A stretch of 64,000 bases of DNA from Candidatus Harpocratesius repetitus (lineage in GTDB: Archaea > Asgardarchaeota > Lokiarchaeia > Sigyniarchaeales > Promethearchaeaceae), in the NCBI GenBank assembly GCA_021498095.1, contig JAIZWK010000001.1, positions 652,448 to 716,447 of the forward strand. Reading direction: 5' to 3'. Below, piece after piece: positions 26,744-35,445 of the stretch. Numbering within the stretch: position 1 is the first letter of the stretch; each line of letters starts with the position of its first letter. The position numbers and the translations under genes are program-made. A model generated the notes under the pieces. That model made no database searches. It was not told the origin of the DNA and worked only from the letters and a program-made list of their open reading frames with translations.

Positions 26744-26853
26744 CGATAAATCACCACGTATTATCAATTAAATACCGTTTTATTACCTTTTAAATTTTAT
26801 ATTAATCATTCAAGGAGTCATATTATTTGAGTATTTTAATATAAAGGAAATTA

Positions 26854-27648
26854 ATGTTTTTCAATCAAATTGAGACTGTATTAAAAAAGAATTTTCCATT
26901 TGATTGGACTTTTAACAATTCTCATGCACATTTCGTATTTGGGCAAAAAAACAGTAATAAAGTCTATAGCTCTTTGGGAATCTCTCTTTATCCATCAAAA
27001 GATATTCTTTTATCCGCGAAAAAGAGAAATATTCACCTTTTAATTACGTATTTTTCTCCCTTTCTTAATCCAATTCAGAAAATTAGTGATTCTAATATAT
27101 TACTTGTAAAAATCATGACATTAGCAGATATTTCAGTTTTTGTAATAGGTGATCTTATCAATTACATTGAAGGTGGGGTATTAGATTTAATTATTCGAAA
27201 TGCCTCACTAAATAGGGTAAAGAATATTTATCTTGAAGGATATACTACTACAGTTCCAATAGGTAGAAAGTGCACTACTCTTCAGGAAAAAACTAACATA
27301 AAAATTATCATTCAAAATTTAAAGAAAAATTTTAAAGCTCCAAATATCAGTCTTTGGGGAGATCCTTTTACAACTGTTAAGAACATTGGTATTTTTGAGC
27401 CTAAATCCTTAGAAAAACTTGATATAGATCTTTTATTAATAGAACAATTAGATTTAATTATCTCATATGATCTACCATTAAATTTGATTTGGAGATACTT
27501 TAATATTGGAATTAATGTGATAAATTTAAATAGTTATTATTGTTTATCAAATGCACTTCAAAATTTTCAGAAACAGCTTAATTTATTGTTACCTCGCATT
27601 AAAATCGAATTTTTATCTCAAAAACTTGAAAATTTAGTAATCGAATAA
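26854..27648 (+). CDS. Nif3-like protein (divergent)
   Basis: 264 residues. The pattern YSSLGISLYPSKDILLSAKKRNIHLLITYFSPFLNPI resembles the Nif3/DUF34 core (G-L-Q-x-G ... A-x-x-LLITHHPLxF), but the two metal-binding His of HHP are replaced by Tyr-Phe. Later VFVIGDLINYIEGGVLDLIIRNA corresponds to the 'His-x-x-D ... G-x-N' part, again without the usual His. If homologous, it has probably lost the metal site. Same strand as thyX, 39 bases upstream of it. Family placement is tentative. Confidence 0.5.
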   Translation: MFFNQIETVLKKNFPFDWTFNNSHAHFVFGQKNSNKVYSSLGISLYPSKDILLSAKKRNIHLLITYFSPFLNPIQKISDSNILLVKIMTLADISVFVIGDLINYIEGGVLDLIIRNASLNRVKNIYLEGYTTTVPIGRKCTTLQEKTNIKIIIQNLKKNFKAPNISLWGDPFTTVKNIGIFEPKSLEKLDIDLLLIEQLDLIISYDLPLNLIWRYFNIGINVINLNSYYCLSNALQNFQKQLNLLLPRIKIEFLSQKLENLVIE

Positions 27649-27687
27649 TAATTTCTTTCTTTATATCTCAAATATATTAAATTTATT

Positions 27688-28584
27688 ATGGAAGAAAAAT
27701 CTGAAGTTTTAATGCGAGAATTAATATTTAATCATGGTTTTGTGGAGTTAGTTGATGTATTAGGTTCAGATCAATCAATCGTAAATGCTGCACGTACATC
27801 TTATGACAAAGGAACAAAAAAAGTATCTTCAACCAGACAATTAATGAGATATTTACTTCGTCACAACCATTCTGGTCCATTTGAGTTTGGTGTTTGTGTA
27901 TTTCGTATTCGTTGTCCACTTTTTGTAGCGCGCCAATGGTTTCGTCATAGAACTGCATCGTATAATGAAATTAGTCTGCGCTATTCCGAAGCTCAAGAAG
28001 AATTCTATATTCCACATCATGAATGGATTACCACCCAAGATAGAAGAAATCGCCAAGCTAGGACCCAAAATGAAATTGATAATGCTCAAAGAATTCAAAA
28101 AATGCTACAAGATGATGCAAATCTTTTACTGGAACACTATAATTATTATTTAGATACGGGTGTTGCTCGCGAGATCGCACGAATTAATTTACCTTTATCA
28201 TTATACACTACTTTTGCTTTTAAAATGGATATAAGGAATCTTTTACATTTTCTTACATTGCGAACAGATCCACACGCACAATTTGAGATTCGGCAATATG
28301 CCTTGATAATGGAGAAGATGGTCGAGAAATATTTTCCTTTAGTAATCGAAGCGTGGCGTGACTATCAAAAAAATGCTCTAAATTTTTCAAAACCTGAATT
28401 AATTATCTTAAAAGAAATTTTGCAAGAAAATTTAGATATTAAAAAGAAGGTTCATGATTATATAGAAAAAAATCAAAATTCTATCCGACTTGCAAAATTA
28501 GAACAGGTAGAATTTATGGATAAGATTCGATTACTCTTGGATGAAGAATTAGATTTAAACTATTTAGGAAAAGGAAATCAATAA
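27688..28584 (+). CDS. thyX: Flavin-dependent thymidylate synthase ThyX
   Basis: 298 residues. The ThyX signature RHRTASYNEISLRYSE (RHRxxSxNExSxRY) lies at about residues 90-105, preceded by CPLFVARQWF. C-terminal INLPLSLYTTFAFKMDIRNLLHFLTLR matches the FAD/dUMP site. It methylates dUMP to dTMP with methylene-tetrahydrofolate and NAD(P)H, independently of ThyA. Somewhat longer than the minimal 220-residue enzymes because of a C-terminal helical extension. It probably forms a short operon with the DUF2095 gene 25 bases downstream. Confidence 0.95.
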   Translation: MEEKSEVLMRELIFNHGFVELVDVLGSDQSIVNAARTSYDKGTKKVSSTRQLMRYLLRHNHSGPFEFGVCVFRIRCPLFVARQWFRHRTASYNEISLRYSEAQEEFYIPHHEWITTQDRRNRQARTQNEIDNAQRIQKMLQDDANLLLEHYNYYLDTGVAREIARINLPLSLYTTFAFKMDIRNLLHFLTLRTDPHAQFEIRQYALIMEKMVEKYFPLVIEAWRDYQKNALNFSKPELIILKEILQENLDIKKKVHDYIEKNQNSIRLAKLEQVEFMDKIRLLLDEELDLNYLGKGNQ

Positions 28585-28609
28585 ATTTTAACGATTTTTT
28601 ATTTAACTA

Positions 28610-28987
28610 ATGCAAGAAAAACGGACTAAAGATTTTGCTCAAATTTCTGAGGATAAATTAACAATAGAATATGATCTCAATGATTTTAATGAATCATTGC
28701 CAAATTTAGCTAAGGAATTGTACGAAAAAAAAGAATCACCTGAGATAATTATTGAAGGAATTCGCAAAGAAGAAAAACCAAATGATCCAGGAGTAATTGA
28801 TTTTATCCAACGCTGTAAAACCTCAGAAGAAGCCTTTGAAATAATCAATTTTCTAGAAAAACAAGGAGAAATTGATCCTAAAGAAGCAAATAATCTAATC
28901 TCTCAGATAAAAGAAAATGGAATTCGTTCTTTTGGACCTTTAAAGACATATGGTCATTATGAAAGGAATTTCCGTAATTACCACTAG
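28610..28987 (+). CDS. DUF2095 family protein
   Basis: 125 residues. The pattern IEYDLNDFNESLPNLAKEL, then IEGIRKEE, VIDFIQRCKTSEEAFEIINFLEKQGEI and GIRSFGPLKTYGHYER matches the small archaeal DUF2095 family, of unknown function and usually encoded near core genes. Acidic, soluble, no membrane span. It lies downstream of thyX on the same strand. Confidence 0.75.
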   Translation: MQEKRTKDFAQISEDKLTIEYDLNDFNESLPNLAKELYEKKESPEIIIEGIRKEEKPNDPGVIDFIQRCKTSEEAFEIINFLEKQGEIDPKEANNLISQIKENGIRSFGPLKTYGHYERNFRNYH

Positions 28988-29031
28988 AATAATTTACAAA
29001 AAAGAAATCACTATTGATTACATATTACTAA

Positions 29032-29478
29032 TTATTGAATAAAATTGGGGATTATCATTGAAATCCGGAATTTTTGAGGATATGCAATAATATATTCTAA
29101 TAGTCTTTTTATTTCTTCTTCTTCTTCTTTTGAATCTTTTAAGTATGAAATAAATTTATCTGGTCCTATGGCTACAAGGAATCCGGATAAATCTTTTTCA
29201 CGTTTCATCAAAAATCGAAAGGGAATTTCGCTTTCATTTTCTTTAATCATTAATAATATCCAGGGATTAAGGGACCAATCTTTTCCATTTGGATCGATTA
29301 CAGATTCAATTCCTTTACCAATCATATAACGGTTTAATATTTTTGTAATATTTAGTAATTCAACGTAGAAATTCCGATTGATATTCAGATATCCATCAAT
29401 AATTTCCTTAATATCGGTTAATTCAACAAGATTCTCTTCATTTTCTTCTAATTTAAGCGAAATTCTCCATTTTTTCAT
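29032..29478 (-). CDS. Hypothetical protein
   Basis: 148 residues, not recognised. Mixed alpha/beta composition, no Cys, no membrane span. The segment KREKDLSGFLVAIGPDKFISYLKDSKEEEEEIKRLLEYI is helical and acidic. It lies downstream of a ribbon-helix-helix gene on the same strand, separated by about 105 bases that contain an inverted repeat. Confidence 0.5.
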   Translation of the reverse strand: MKKWRISLKLEENEENLVELTDIKEIIDGYLNINRNFYVELLNITKILNRYMIGKGIESVIDPNGKDWSLNPWILLMIKENESEIPFRFLMKREKDLSGFLVAIGPDKFISYLKDSKEEEEEIKRLLEYIIAYPQKFRISMIIPNFIQ

Positions 29479-29551
29479 ATTTATTGCTCCGAGTAAAATC
29501 TATAATATTCTCTCGATATGTATGATATTAGGAAAAGAAAGTAAAAAATAT

Positions 29552-29579
29552 TATCAAAATACATGATAGTATTTTGATA
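29552..29579 (-). terminator. Inverted repeat, probable terminator (or operator)
   Basis: TATCAAAATAC (29552-29562) and GTATTTTGATA (29569-29579) are perfect 11-base arms with a 6-base loop. It lies five bases beyond the stop of the ribbon-helix-helix gene, and on the minus strand it is followed by T-rich ATATTTTTTACTTTCTTTTCC, so a terminator is the best reading. As a palindrome upstream of the next gene it could also be a protein site. Confidence 0.55.
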
Positions 29580-29583
29580 GATT

Positions 29584-29766
29584 TTAATTTAGCAAATCTG
29601 GGACTTCTTTGGATTGATAACGAATAAATCCTCCCAATTCTGTTTTCAGTAAATCTCTTACTGCTACCCTAATTGCTTCAGATCGATTCGGATATGCTTC
29701 ATTCGTTACTAATTTATCAATTCCTGCCAAATAGGCTTCCGGTAAGTGTACTGTGATTAATCGCAT
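29584..29766 (-). CDS. Ribbon-helix-helix (CopG-like) regulator
   Basis: 60 residues. RLITVHLPEAYLAGIDKLV is the N-terminal beta-strand and first helix of a ribbon-helix-helix domain, followed by the NRSEAIRVAVRDLL second helix. Such proteins bind DNA as dimers through the strand. A close paralogue is encoded at 31292-31465. Both flank, on the opposite strand, the two membrane-protein genes at 29.97-31.26 kb, and probably regulate themselves or these genes. Confidence 0.88.
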   Translation of the reverse strand: MRLITVHLPEAYLAGIDKLVTNEAYPNRSEAIRVAVRDLLKTELGGFIRYQSKEVPDLLN

Positions 29767-29969
29767 TTTTAATTACCAACATATAGTTTTAGATAATACC
29801 TAAATAAGATTCAAGTAGATTTCCTATTAATTAAATATATGATCTGGATATATATGTTTAAAATAAAGTCTCTAAAAACTGCATCCATCTAATTCTCTGC
29901 TAGTTCACAAAAACAAATGCACAACAAAATATTAAAAAAGTGGAAGATTGAAATTGAAGTGTGGGCATA

Positions 29970-30794
29970 ATGATGAGAAAACGCAATTCTTTCTTCGTTC
30001 TGATAATTTTCTCACTTTTTCTCGGTGCTTTAATTCAAGTCGTCTCAGCTCAAGATGAAACGTGGAGTCGTCCGGAAGTTACATCGAATCCGGGATTTGA
30101 AGCGGTGATCGACGGAGTTAAAGAAGAAAGCTGGGGATCTAAAGTAAATTCATCTTCGTATGTCTTAGATGGACTTCAGTTTAAAGTATTCGTACAACAT
30201 TACAATCAGTATATTTATTTCTTAGTTGAAGCGCGATTTACTACAGAGGTCCAGAATGAAACAGTGTCATTATTTTTATCTCAATCCAATCAAACAACAA
30301 CTTTTCTGGATAAAAAACAAATTACTATTTTTAATGCTTCAGAATCTGGGAATGAATCGTCAACATATTCTGATTATTACAAGAATTCAGACTCTTATGT
30401 TGTAGATCAATTTGATTTAGGATTTAACGGTGCTGCTGGAATAGGAGAGAATGGGTATCGAATTTTTGAATTTAAAATTTTATTACAACCTGAAGAAAAT
30501 AGTTCAACTGAAGATGTAACTTTGAATATTTATAAGAATTATGCAATTGAACTGGGTTATAATAATTCTAATAGTGATGAAATAAAGATTTCTGATCCTT
30601 TATTAGTTCAAATAGGACCTAAAAGTTCTGCAAGTACTGAAGGTGAAATTGGAGAATATAATTTTGATTCAGAATTATTTATCTTAATTGTTTTAATTGT
30701 TGTTTCTGTTTTTGTTCTTAGCTACGGAGGATTGTTATTAGCAACTAAGAAAAAACAAGGAATTCAATATATTGAACAGGAGGAGGAAGTATAA
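29970..30794 (+). CDS. Secreted membrane-anchored protein with CBM9/DOMON-like domain
   Basis: About 274 residues. The signal peptide FFVLIIFSLFLGALIQVVSAQ is followed by a beta-rich ectodomain (VIDGVKEESWGS, then YNQYIYFLVEARF, and ENGYRIFEFKILL) whose pattern resembles carbohydrate-binding family 9 or DOMON-type domains. One C-terminal helix (ELFILIVLIVVSVFVLSYGGLLL) precedes a short acidic tail. Neighbouring CBM9-like domains bind sugars or haem. ATG 29970 is chosen; a GTG three codons upstream is possible. Followed after two bases by another membrane-protein gene. Confidence 0.65.
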   Translation: MMRKRNSFFVLIIFSLFLGALIQVVSAQDETWSRPEVTSNPGFEAVIDGVKEESWGSKVNSSSYVLDGLQFKVFVQHYNQYIYFLVEARFTTEVQNETVSLFLSQSNQTTTFLDKKQITIFNASESGNESSTYSDYYKNSDSYVVDQFDLGFNGAAGIGENGYRIFEFKILLQPEENSSTEDVTLNIYKNYAIELGYNNSNSDEIKISDPLLVQIGPKSSASTEGEIGEYNFDSELFILIVLIVVSVFVLSYGGLLLATKKKQGIQYIEQEEEV

Positions 30795-30796
30795 TA

Positions 30797-31264
30797 ATGT
30801 CAAATAACAGTAATTCTGCAGAAATTTCCAAGAAACAGATTCATGAAAATCAGAGAATGAACCTTAAACTACAAATGTTTAACTCAGCAAAGATTTCATA
30901 TATTCTTGCTTTGATTTTCTTTATTATTTCCTTTCTTTTTAATGGATTAATTATTACTCCATGGAATGATTTAGTGCAAAATGCTGCAAGTTCTGCTGAA
31001 GGACCAACTGCATTAGGTGTGATTGATATTGCAATTAAATCTGTTTCTATAATTCTTTTCTTTTTATTCGCTTTTATTTCTTGGGGAAATCTCCAAGAAT
31101 TGCGTGGATATATTATAACTTGGAAAGAAATGGTTGTTTTGATTATACTGACCCTAATTCAAGCAACAATTAATGGAACAGTTTTCTTGATTTCCACGAT
31201 TGGTGTTATCATTATATTAGTCTATTTCTATTTCATTCAAGCAAAAATCTCTGATGATTACTAA
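30797..31264 (+). CDS. Multi-span membrane protein
   Basis: 155 residues with four hydrophobic segments: ISYILALIFFIISFLFNGLII, IDIAIKSVSIILFFLFAFIS, MVVLIILTLIQATINGTVFL and IGVIIILVYFYFIQ. Not recognised. GGAGGAGG, inside the last codons of the preceding gene, is a strong ribosome binding site, so the two genes are translationally coupled and probably form one membrane complex. Confidence 0.65.
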   Translation: MSNNSNSAEISKKQIHENQRMNLKLQMFNSAKISYILALIFFIISFLFNGLIITPWNDLVQNAASSAEGPTALGVIDIAIKSVSIILFFLFAFISWGNLQELRGYIITWKEMVVLIILTLIQATINGTVFLISTIGVIIILVYFYFIQAKISDDY

Positions 31265-31291
31265 ATTACAAATAGTAATTACTCAGATTTC

Positions 31292-31465
31292 CTATTTTTT
31301 TAAATTTTCCTTATTTTTTATTGCTATAAATGCTTTTTCTTTAATGATTAAATCTCGAACCGCATGCCTAATTGTTTCAGATCTATTTGGATAGATTTCT
31401 GCTTGAACTAGCTTTTCAATTCCTTCAATATATGCCTCTGGAAGATTTAATGTAATTAATTTCAT
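31292..31465 (-). CDS. Ribbon-helix-helix (CopG-like) regulator, second copy
   Basis: 57 residues from the ATG at 31465; a longer upstream frame is hydrophobic and unrelated. KLITLNLPEAYIEGIEKLV and NRSETIRHAVRDLI are nearly those of the regulator at 29584-29766. The two are clear paralogues. It is convergent with the membrane-protein gene and divergent from a 56-residue coiled-coil gene. Confidence 0.85.
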   Translation of the reverse strand: MKLITLNLPEAYIEGIEKLVQAEIYPNRSETIRHAVRDLIIKEKAFIAIKNKENLKK

Positions 31466-31565
31466 TGTTATCAAGAAAGGAGAAAAGGAGCAGCTTTCTA
31501 TATGAGGGCAACATTTGAAATATATAATGATGATATCTGGATGGTAGGTTGTAAGGGGATTATAC

Positions 31566-31736
31566 ATGAAATCAAAAAAAAATGAAAATGAAGAAGATAT
31601 TATTGAAAAAATCGAGAATTTTGAACAAATCGCCGAAAATTTGAAAAATACTATGTTTCTTTTATCCAAGACATTAAAATCGTTAGAATCACGTCTAGAT
31701 ACTCTTGAAAAAATTGTAAAAGAATCAGATGATTAA
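31566..31736 (+). CDS. 56-residue coiled-coil protein
   Basis: The frame MKSKKNENEEDIIEKIENFE ... LESRLDTLEKIVKESDD has a clean heptad pattern (I/L at a/d positions) over about 45 residues and is very hydrophilic. AAGGGGAT lies nine bases before the ATG, and a TATA-like stretch is at 31521-31527. It is divergent from the ribbon-helix-helix gene and could be its partner or target. Too short for family assignment. Confidence 0.55.
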   Translation: MKSKKNENEEDIIEKIENFEQIAENLKNTMFLLSKTLKSLESRLDTLEKIVKESDD

Positions 31737-31766
31737 AAGAAAAAAAAAAGAAGCAATCATAAATTT

Positions 31767-33911
31767 TTAGTTCTTTTTTACAATTACTGCGTTTCCTGGA
31801 GGAATTGTGCGAATTAAATCATTCAATGATGTTAATCGGACCCAAGGTTTGAATTTATCGTCAGCTTTTGATACTAATATGGATCGAATCTCTTTTGCTA
31901 TATCACTAACTTTTTTCCCTCCTTTATCAGGTCTGATTTTAACATATAAAATATCTTTATTTTTGAATGCTGATTCAGGTGCTGATACAACTTGAGGAAA
32001 ATATTGGTTTTCTTCTTTTTCTTCATCATAATTTTCAAATGAGACGTCTTTATCCATATTTCGAGACGAATTTTCAATAAGAACTAGTTTTACACCTATT
32101 GATATTTCCAAAAAAGGTTTTTCTAAGTAGTTTTTCTTTCCATTAATTACAAAGGATCCCTTTTTTAAAAATTCTCCTGATTTTGGTGTCTTTGATACTT
32201 GTTCAGGAAAAACGTAATAAATATCTGCATTTCCCCATCCTTGTTTCCATGCAGATGAATAACATGCTGCAAATTGTCCTGCTTCCTTGATTGTAGTTAG
32301 TGGAATTTCTCTATTTTCATCGTTTTTGATTAAGCAAACTGCAGCGCCTCTAACATCTGTGTGGAAGAATAGATCATTTTTATTCATATGAGAACTGAAT
32401 AGTTTTTCATTAGAAGAAGCGTCTCGGCCTCCAACAATTAAAAAATTATCTGAGGATATGAACCATCGGAACTTTTCGTACCATCTTAATTTAGGGCGTT
32501 TGATCAACATTGCTTTCTGAGATTCGGTAATTATGCGTTCTTCTTTTTGTTGTTCTACCTTCTTTTTCGTATTTTCTAAGGCTTTTTTTGCACCAATTAT
32601 TTTCTTTTTTGCCTTTTTGGCTCTTTGATAAATTTCATCTGCATTTTCAACTGCATTCTTTTTTAGATCCAATTTAAATTCATGTCCTTCTAAATTAACT
32701 AGAAGTTTTACTTCTTTTGGAAAAATCCTCTCATAAATTTGACACTCCGCAATTCCCATTTTTTTCCCCTGAATAAGTTTTTCATGGATTAAATCCCATG
32801 AATAATCTTCTTCTCTTTTTTTATTCATGATAGTCGAGATTAAGTTATCGATCTGTGGTAAATATTGGTAAATTAAATGGCCATATTCCAATGATTTCTG
32901 GCGTAATTCTGCAGATTCTTCAATTTTTTTCTGTTGTTGCAATAAAATTTTTTCTGATTTCGATAATTGATTTTTTACTTTTTCAATTTCTCCAGAAAAT
33001 AAAACATTTGAATCAATTGCAGAGAAAAACAAATCCAAAGCCTCATTAAAGGATTCAGTTGGTTGGATTGAAAATTCAGAGAATAATTTCATCTTAAAAG
33101 GTTCAAATCTTACAAGAACATCATCATTAGTATTACTCTTTACAACATGAGGTGTGATTTTGAAATTTTTCAAATTTTCAATAATCTCTCTAATACTTTG
33201 ATAAATTTCACTTAATGCGGAATCTGATAATTTCGAAATATCTTCCTTTTTATCAATATTTGCTCTCAAGCAAATTTCTTCAGCCAAATATCCTCCCATA
33301 TTGAATGAGCGCGCTAAATTTCGCACAATTTGACCTGATTGTTTTCGAATTATTTCTAAAAACTGATTTTCCTCCAAATTTATAACATCAATACCACGTG
33401 ATTCTGGAAAAGAATATTCCCTTTTTGGGAGAATTTCTCGAATTCGGTATTTTTTATAATGTTGGGCAATAATTACTTGATTTTCACCATTAACTAAAAT
33501 AAAATTTCCTCCTCCGAAAAACTCAATTATAAATTTCCAGGCGGCACCTTCTTTTGAACCCAATTCTATAATTAATATTCGATCTAAATGGTATTGATAG
33601 ATCCTCGTAATTCGGCGCCCTTTCATAAATTTTCGAAGGGAAAGTATGAATTGAGAAGGAAATTTTGGTACAGGATAATCGTAATGAGTAATATTAATTC
33701 TTTGGGTTGTATCAATAATTATTTTTTGAGGACCTGATTTTGATCGACATTTTAAAAGCAAAATGCGTCGATCTGTCTCAATTTCGTAGATATTTGAGAT
33801 AAAACCATCTGATAGAATCTCATTCAATTCATGTGCAAGGATTGTGAGATCAATATTACTAATATTCTTTTTAATTATATTTTTGGGAATTTGTTCTCCA
33901 TTTTGATTCAT
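31767..33911 (-). CDS. rqcH: NFACT family protein, Rqc2/RqcH homologue
   Basis: 714 residues. N-terminal NFACT-N domain (ISNIDLTILAHELNEIL through FFGGGNFILVN), helix-hairpin-helix part, long coiled coil at roughly 310-470, then NFACT-R/DUF814 (KFRWFISSDNFLIVGGRDAS, DLFFHTDVRGAAVCLIKN). These proteins bind peptidyl-tRNA on stalled large subunits and add C-terminal tails; archaeal and bacterial members add Ala. The residues GGRDAS and the DVRGA segment that form the active surface are present. A cytosolic ribosome quality-control factor. Confidence 0.92.
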   Translation of the reverse strand: MNQNGEQIPKNIIKKNISNIDLTILAHELNEILSDGFISNIYEIETDRRILLLKCRSKSGPQKIIIDTTQRINITHYDYPVPKFPSQFILSLRKFMKGRRITRIYQYHLDRILIIELGSKEGAAWKFIIEFFGGGNFILVNGENQVIIAQHYKKYRIREILPKREYSFPESRGIDVINLEENQFLEIIRKQSGQIVRNLARSFNMGGYLAEEICLRANIDKKEDISKLSDSALSEIYQSIREIIENLKNFKITPHVVKSNTNDDVLVRFEPFKMKLFSEFSIQPTESFNEALDLFFSAIDSNVLFSGEIEKVKNQLSKSEKILLQQQKKIEESAELRQKSLEYGHLIYQYLPQIDNLISTIMNKKREEDYSWDLIHEKLIQGKKMGIAECQIYERIFPKEVKLLVNLEGHEFKLDLKKNAVENADEIYQRAKKAKKKIIGAKKALENTKKKVEQQKEERIITESQKAMLIKRPKLRWYEKFRWFISSDNFLIVGGRDASSNEKLFSSHMNKNDLFFHTDVRGAAVCLIKNDENREIPLTTIKEAGQFAACYSSAWKQGWGNADIYYVFPEQVSKTPKSGEFLKKGSFVINGKKNYLEKPFLEISIGVKLVLIENSSRNMDKDVSFENYDEEKEENQYFPQVVSAPESAFKNKDILYVKIRPDKGGKKVSDIAKEIRSILVSKADDKFKPWVRLTSLNDLIRTIPPGNAVIVKKN

Positions 33912-33983
33912 TTAACTCAAATAGAATAAATTAAAAATAAAAATAAAAATTATTGAAATAAAAAATAGTTGTTAACATTGAAA

Positions 33984-35372
33984 TTAATATTGATTAGAGT
34001 TCTTTTTTTGATGTTTCCCAGTAATTACTGCAATTACTGGAATGAGTAATCCCGCAAACATAATGCCTTCCCAACCGAAAGGAACGGTTCTTTTACTGGC
34101 AGTATCATTTGCAACTGGGGAAGGACCTGGATCTGGAATATATACTCTATCAATCCCACGAACACCATCTGCAATATATAAGTAATCTCCCACGACTTGA
34201 AGATTATATGCATTTCCTAAAGAATTATAGACAACATTTGTTTTATTAGTAAGATCTAATGGATTTTCGATATCAATAAAAAAGGTTCCATTATCAGGTG
34301 TGTTGTAGAATAGAATATTATCATGTAATAATAATTGTTGGCCTGGATTCAAAGTGAAATTTACTGCATTAACTAACTGTGGAGAAACTATGTCTGAAAT
34401 ATTGTAGATAAGCAATCCATTATAGCTTGTTGAAAGAAATATGAAATTATTTTTTATTTCAATATCATTAAACGTATCATTTGTTAATGAAATAGTAGAA
34501 ATAATTTCAGATGAATCAATATTTGAGATATTCAGAAATTTCAAAGCATGTTCAGATGGAATAGAATAGATTATAAGATTTGTTGATATTTCTATGCTTG
34601 AAACTGTTTTATTCGATTCTAAATGAAGAATATTCGAAGGATTAGATGAATTTGAACAATCATATACATACAGTCCCGAATTTTCAGTTCCAAATATCAG
34701 TTTTGAATTATTAAATTGCATTTGAGTTATAGAGCAATTTGTTGGAATATTTCCTAAATCAATAATAACTGAAGGATTTGAAACATCAAGAATTCGAATT
34801 CCATAATTATGATCTGCCAAATATAGCGTAGTTGCGCTTTTTTCAATCAAACGTGCGTCAATATCTCTAATATAATACTTTCCCAATAATTCTCGATGAT
34901 TATAATTTTGAATATTTATAATTAACAATCCATTTTCTCCATCAGCAACATAAGCAGTATTATTATCAATAATAATATCATAAGTATCTGCAGGATTAGT
35001 AACTTGGTCTTTATAATCACTATAAGTAACTAAAGTGAAACATGCAGTTGAAACAAGCATAAATATAAAAAAGAAAGCTCCAATCCCAGTTTTAAGTATT
35101 TGTTTCCAATCCCATTGTTCTTTTTTATAAGGAAGGCGAAAAATCAGAAAACTCTGAATAAATGGCCATATTAATATAAATCCGACTAAATAAAGAAACA
35201 TCCACCATCCACGTAGATCAAAAACAAGAACACCAAATAATGCAGAAATTACAGCAACTATTACTTTAACCCAATAAAACTTTTCTTCAATCGTTCGTTT
35301 TTTATTTTTCTCTTCTTCAATTGCTTTCTTTTTTGTTTTAACAAGATATTTGGGTTTTCTTTTTCTTACCAT
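33984..35372 (-). CDS. Membrane protein with LVIVD-type beta-propeller
   Basis: 462 residues. N-terminal basic region, then three hydrophobic segments (VIVAVISALFGVLVFDL, WMFLYLVGFILIWPFIQSFLI, GIGAFFFIFMLVSTACFTLVTY). An ectodomain of repeated units follows, such as NTAYVADGENGLLIINIQN, TLYLADHNYGIRILDVSN and YLYIADGVRGIDRVYIPD, which fit LVIVD-repeat propellers. A last membrane helix (GIMFAGLLIPVIAVIT) ends in a basic tail. Surface-exposed protein of unknown function, possibly in adhesion or sensing. Confidence 0.7.
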   Translation of the reverse strand: MVRKRKPKYLVKTKKKAIEEEKNKKRTIEEKFYWVKVIVAVISALFGVLVFDLRGWWMFLYLVGFILIWPFIQSFLIFRLPYKKEQWDWKQILKTGIGAFFFIFMLVSTACFTLVTYSDYKDQVTNPADTYDIIIDNNTAYVADGENGLLIINIQNYNHRELLGKYYIRDIDARLIEKSATTLYLADHNYGIRILDVSNPSVIIDLGNIPTNCSITQMQFNNSKLIFGTENSGLYVYDCSNSSNPSNILHLESNKTVSSIEISTNLIIYSIPSEHALKFLNISNIDSSEIISTISLTNDTFNDIEIKNNFIFLSTSYNGLLIYNISDIVSPQLVNAVNFTLNPGQQLLLHDNILFYNTPDNGTFFIDIENPLDLTNKTNVVYNSLGNAYNLQVVGDYLYIADGVRGIDRVYIPDPGPSPVANDTASKRTVPFGWEGIMFAGLLIPVIAVITGKHQKKNSNQY

Positions 35373-35445
35373 ACATTATAAAAATAGAAAATATCAAAAA
35401 AATTTGTTGCTTTCTTAAAAGTGAGAAATTCTAAATTTTACTTTC

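Noticed and set aside
29584..31736. Toxin-antitoxin pair with the ribbon-helix-helix genes as antitoxins
   Set aside because: No toxin-like gene (RelE, MazF, PIN, HEPN) is adjacent; neighbours are membrane proteins and a coiled-coil peptide.
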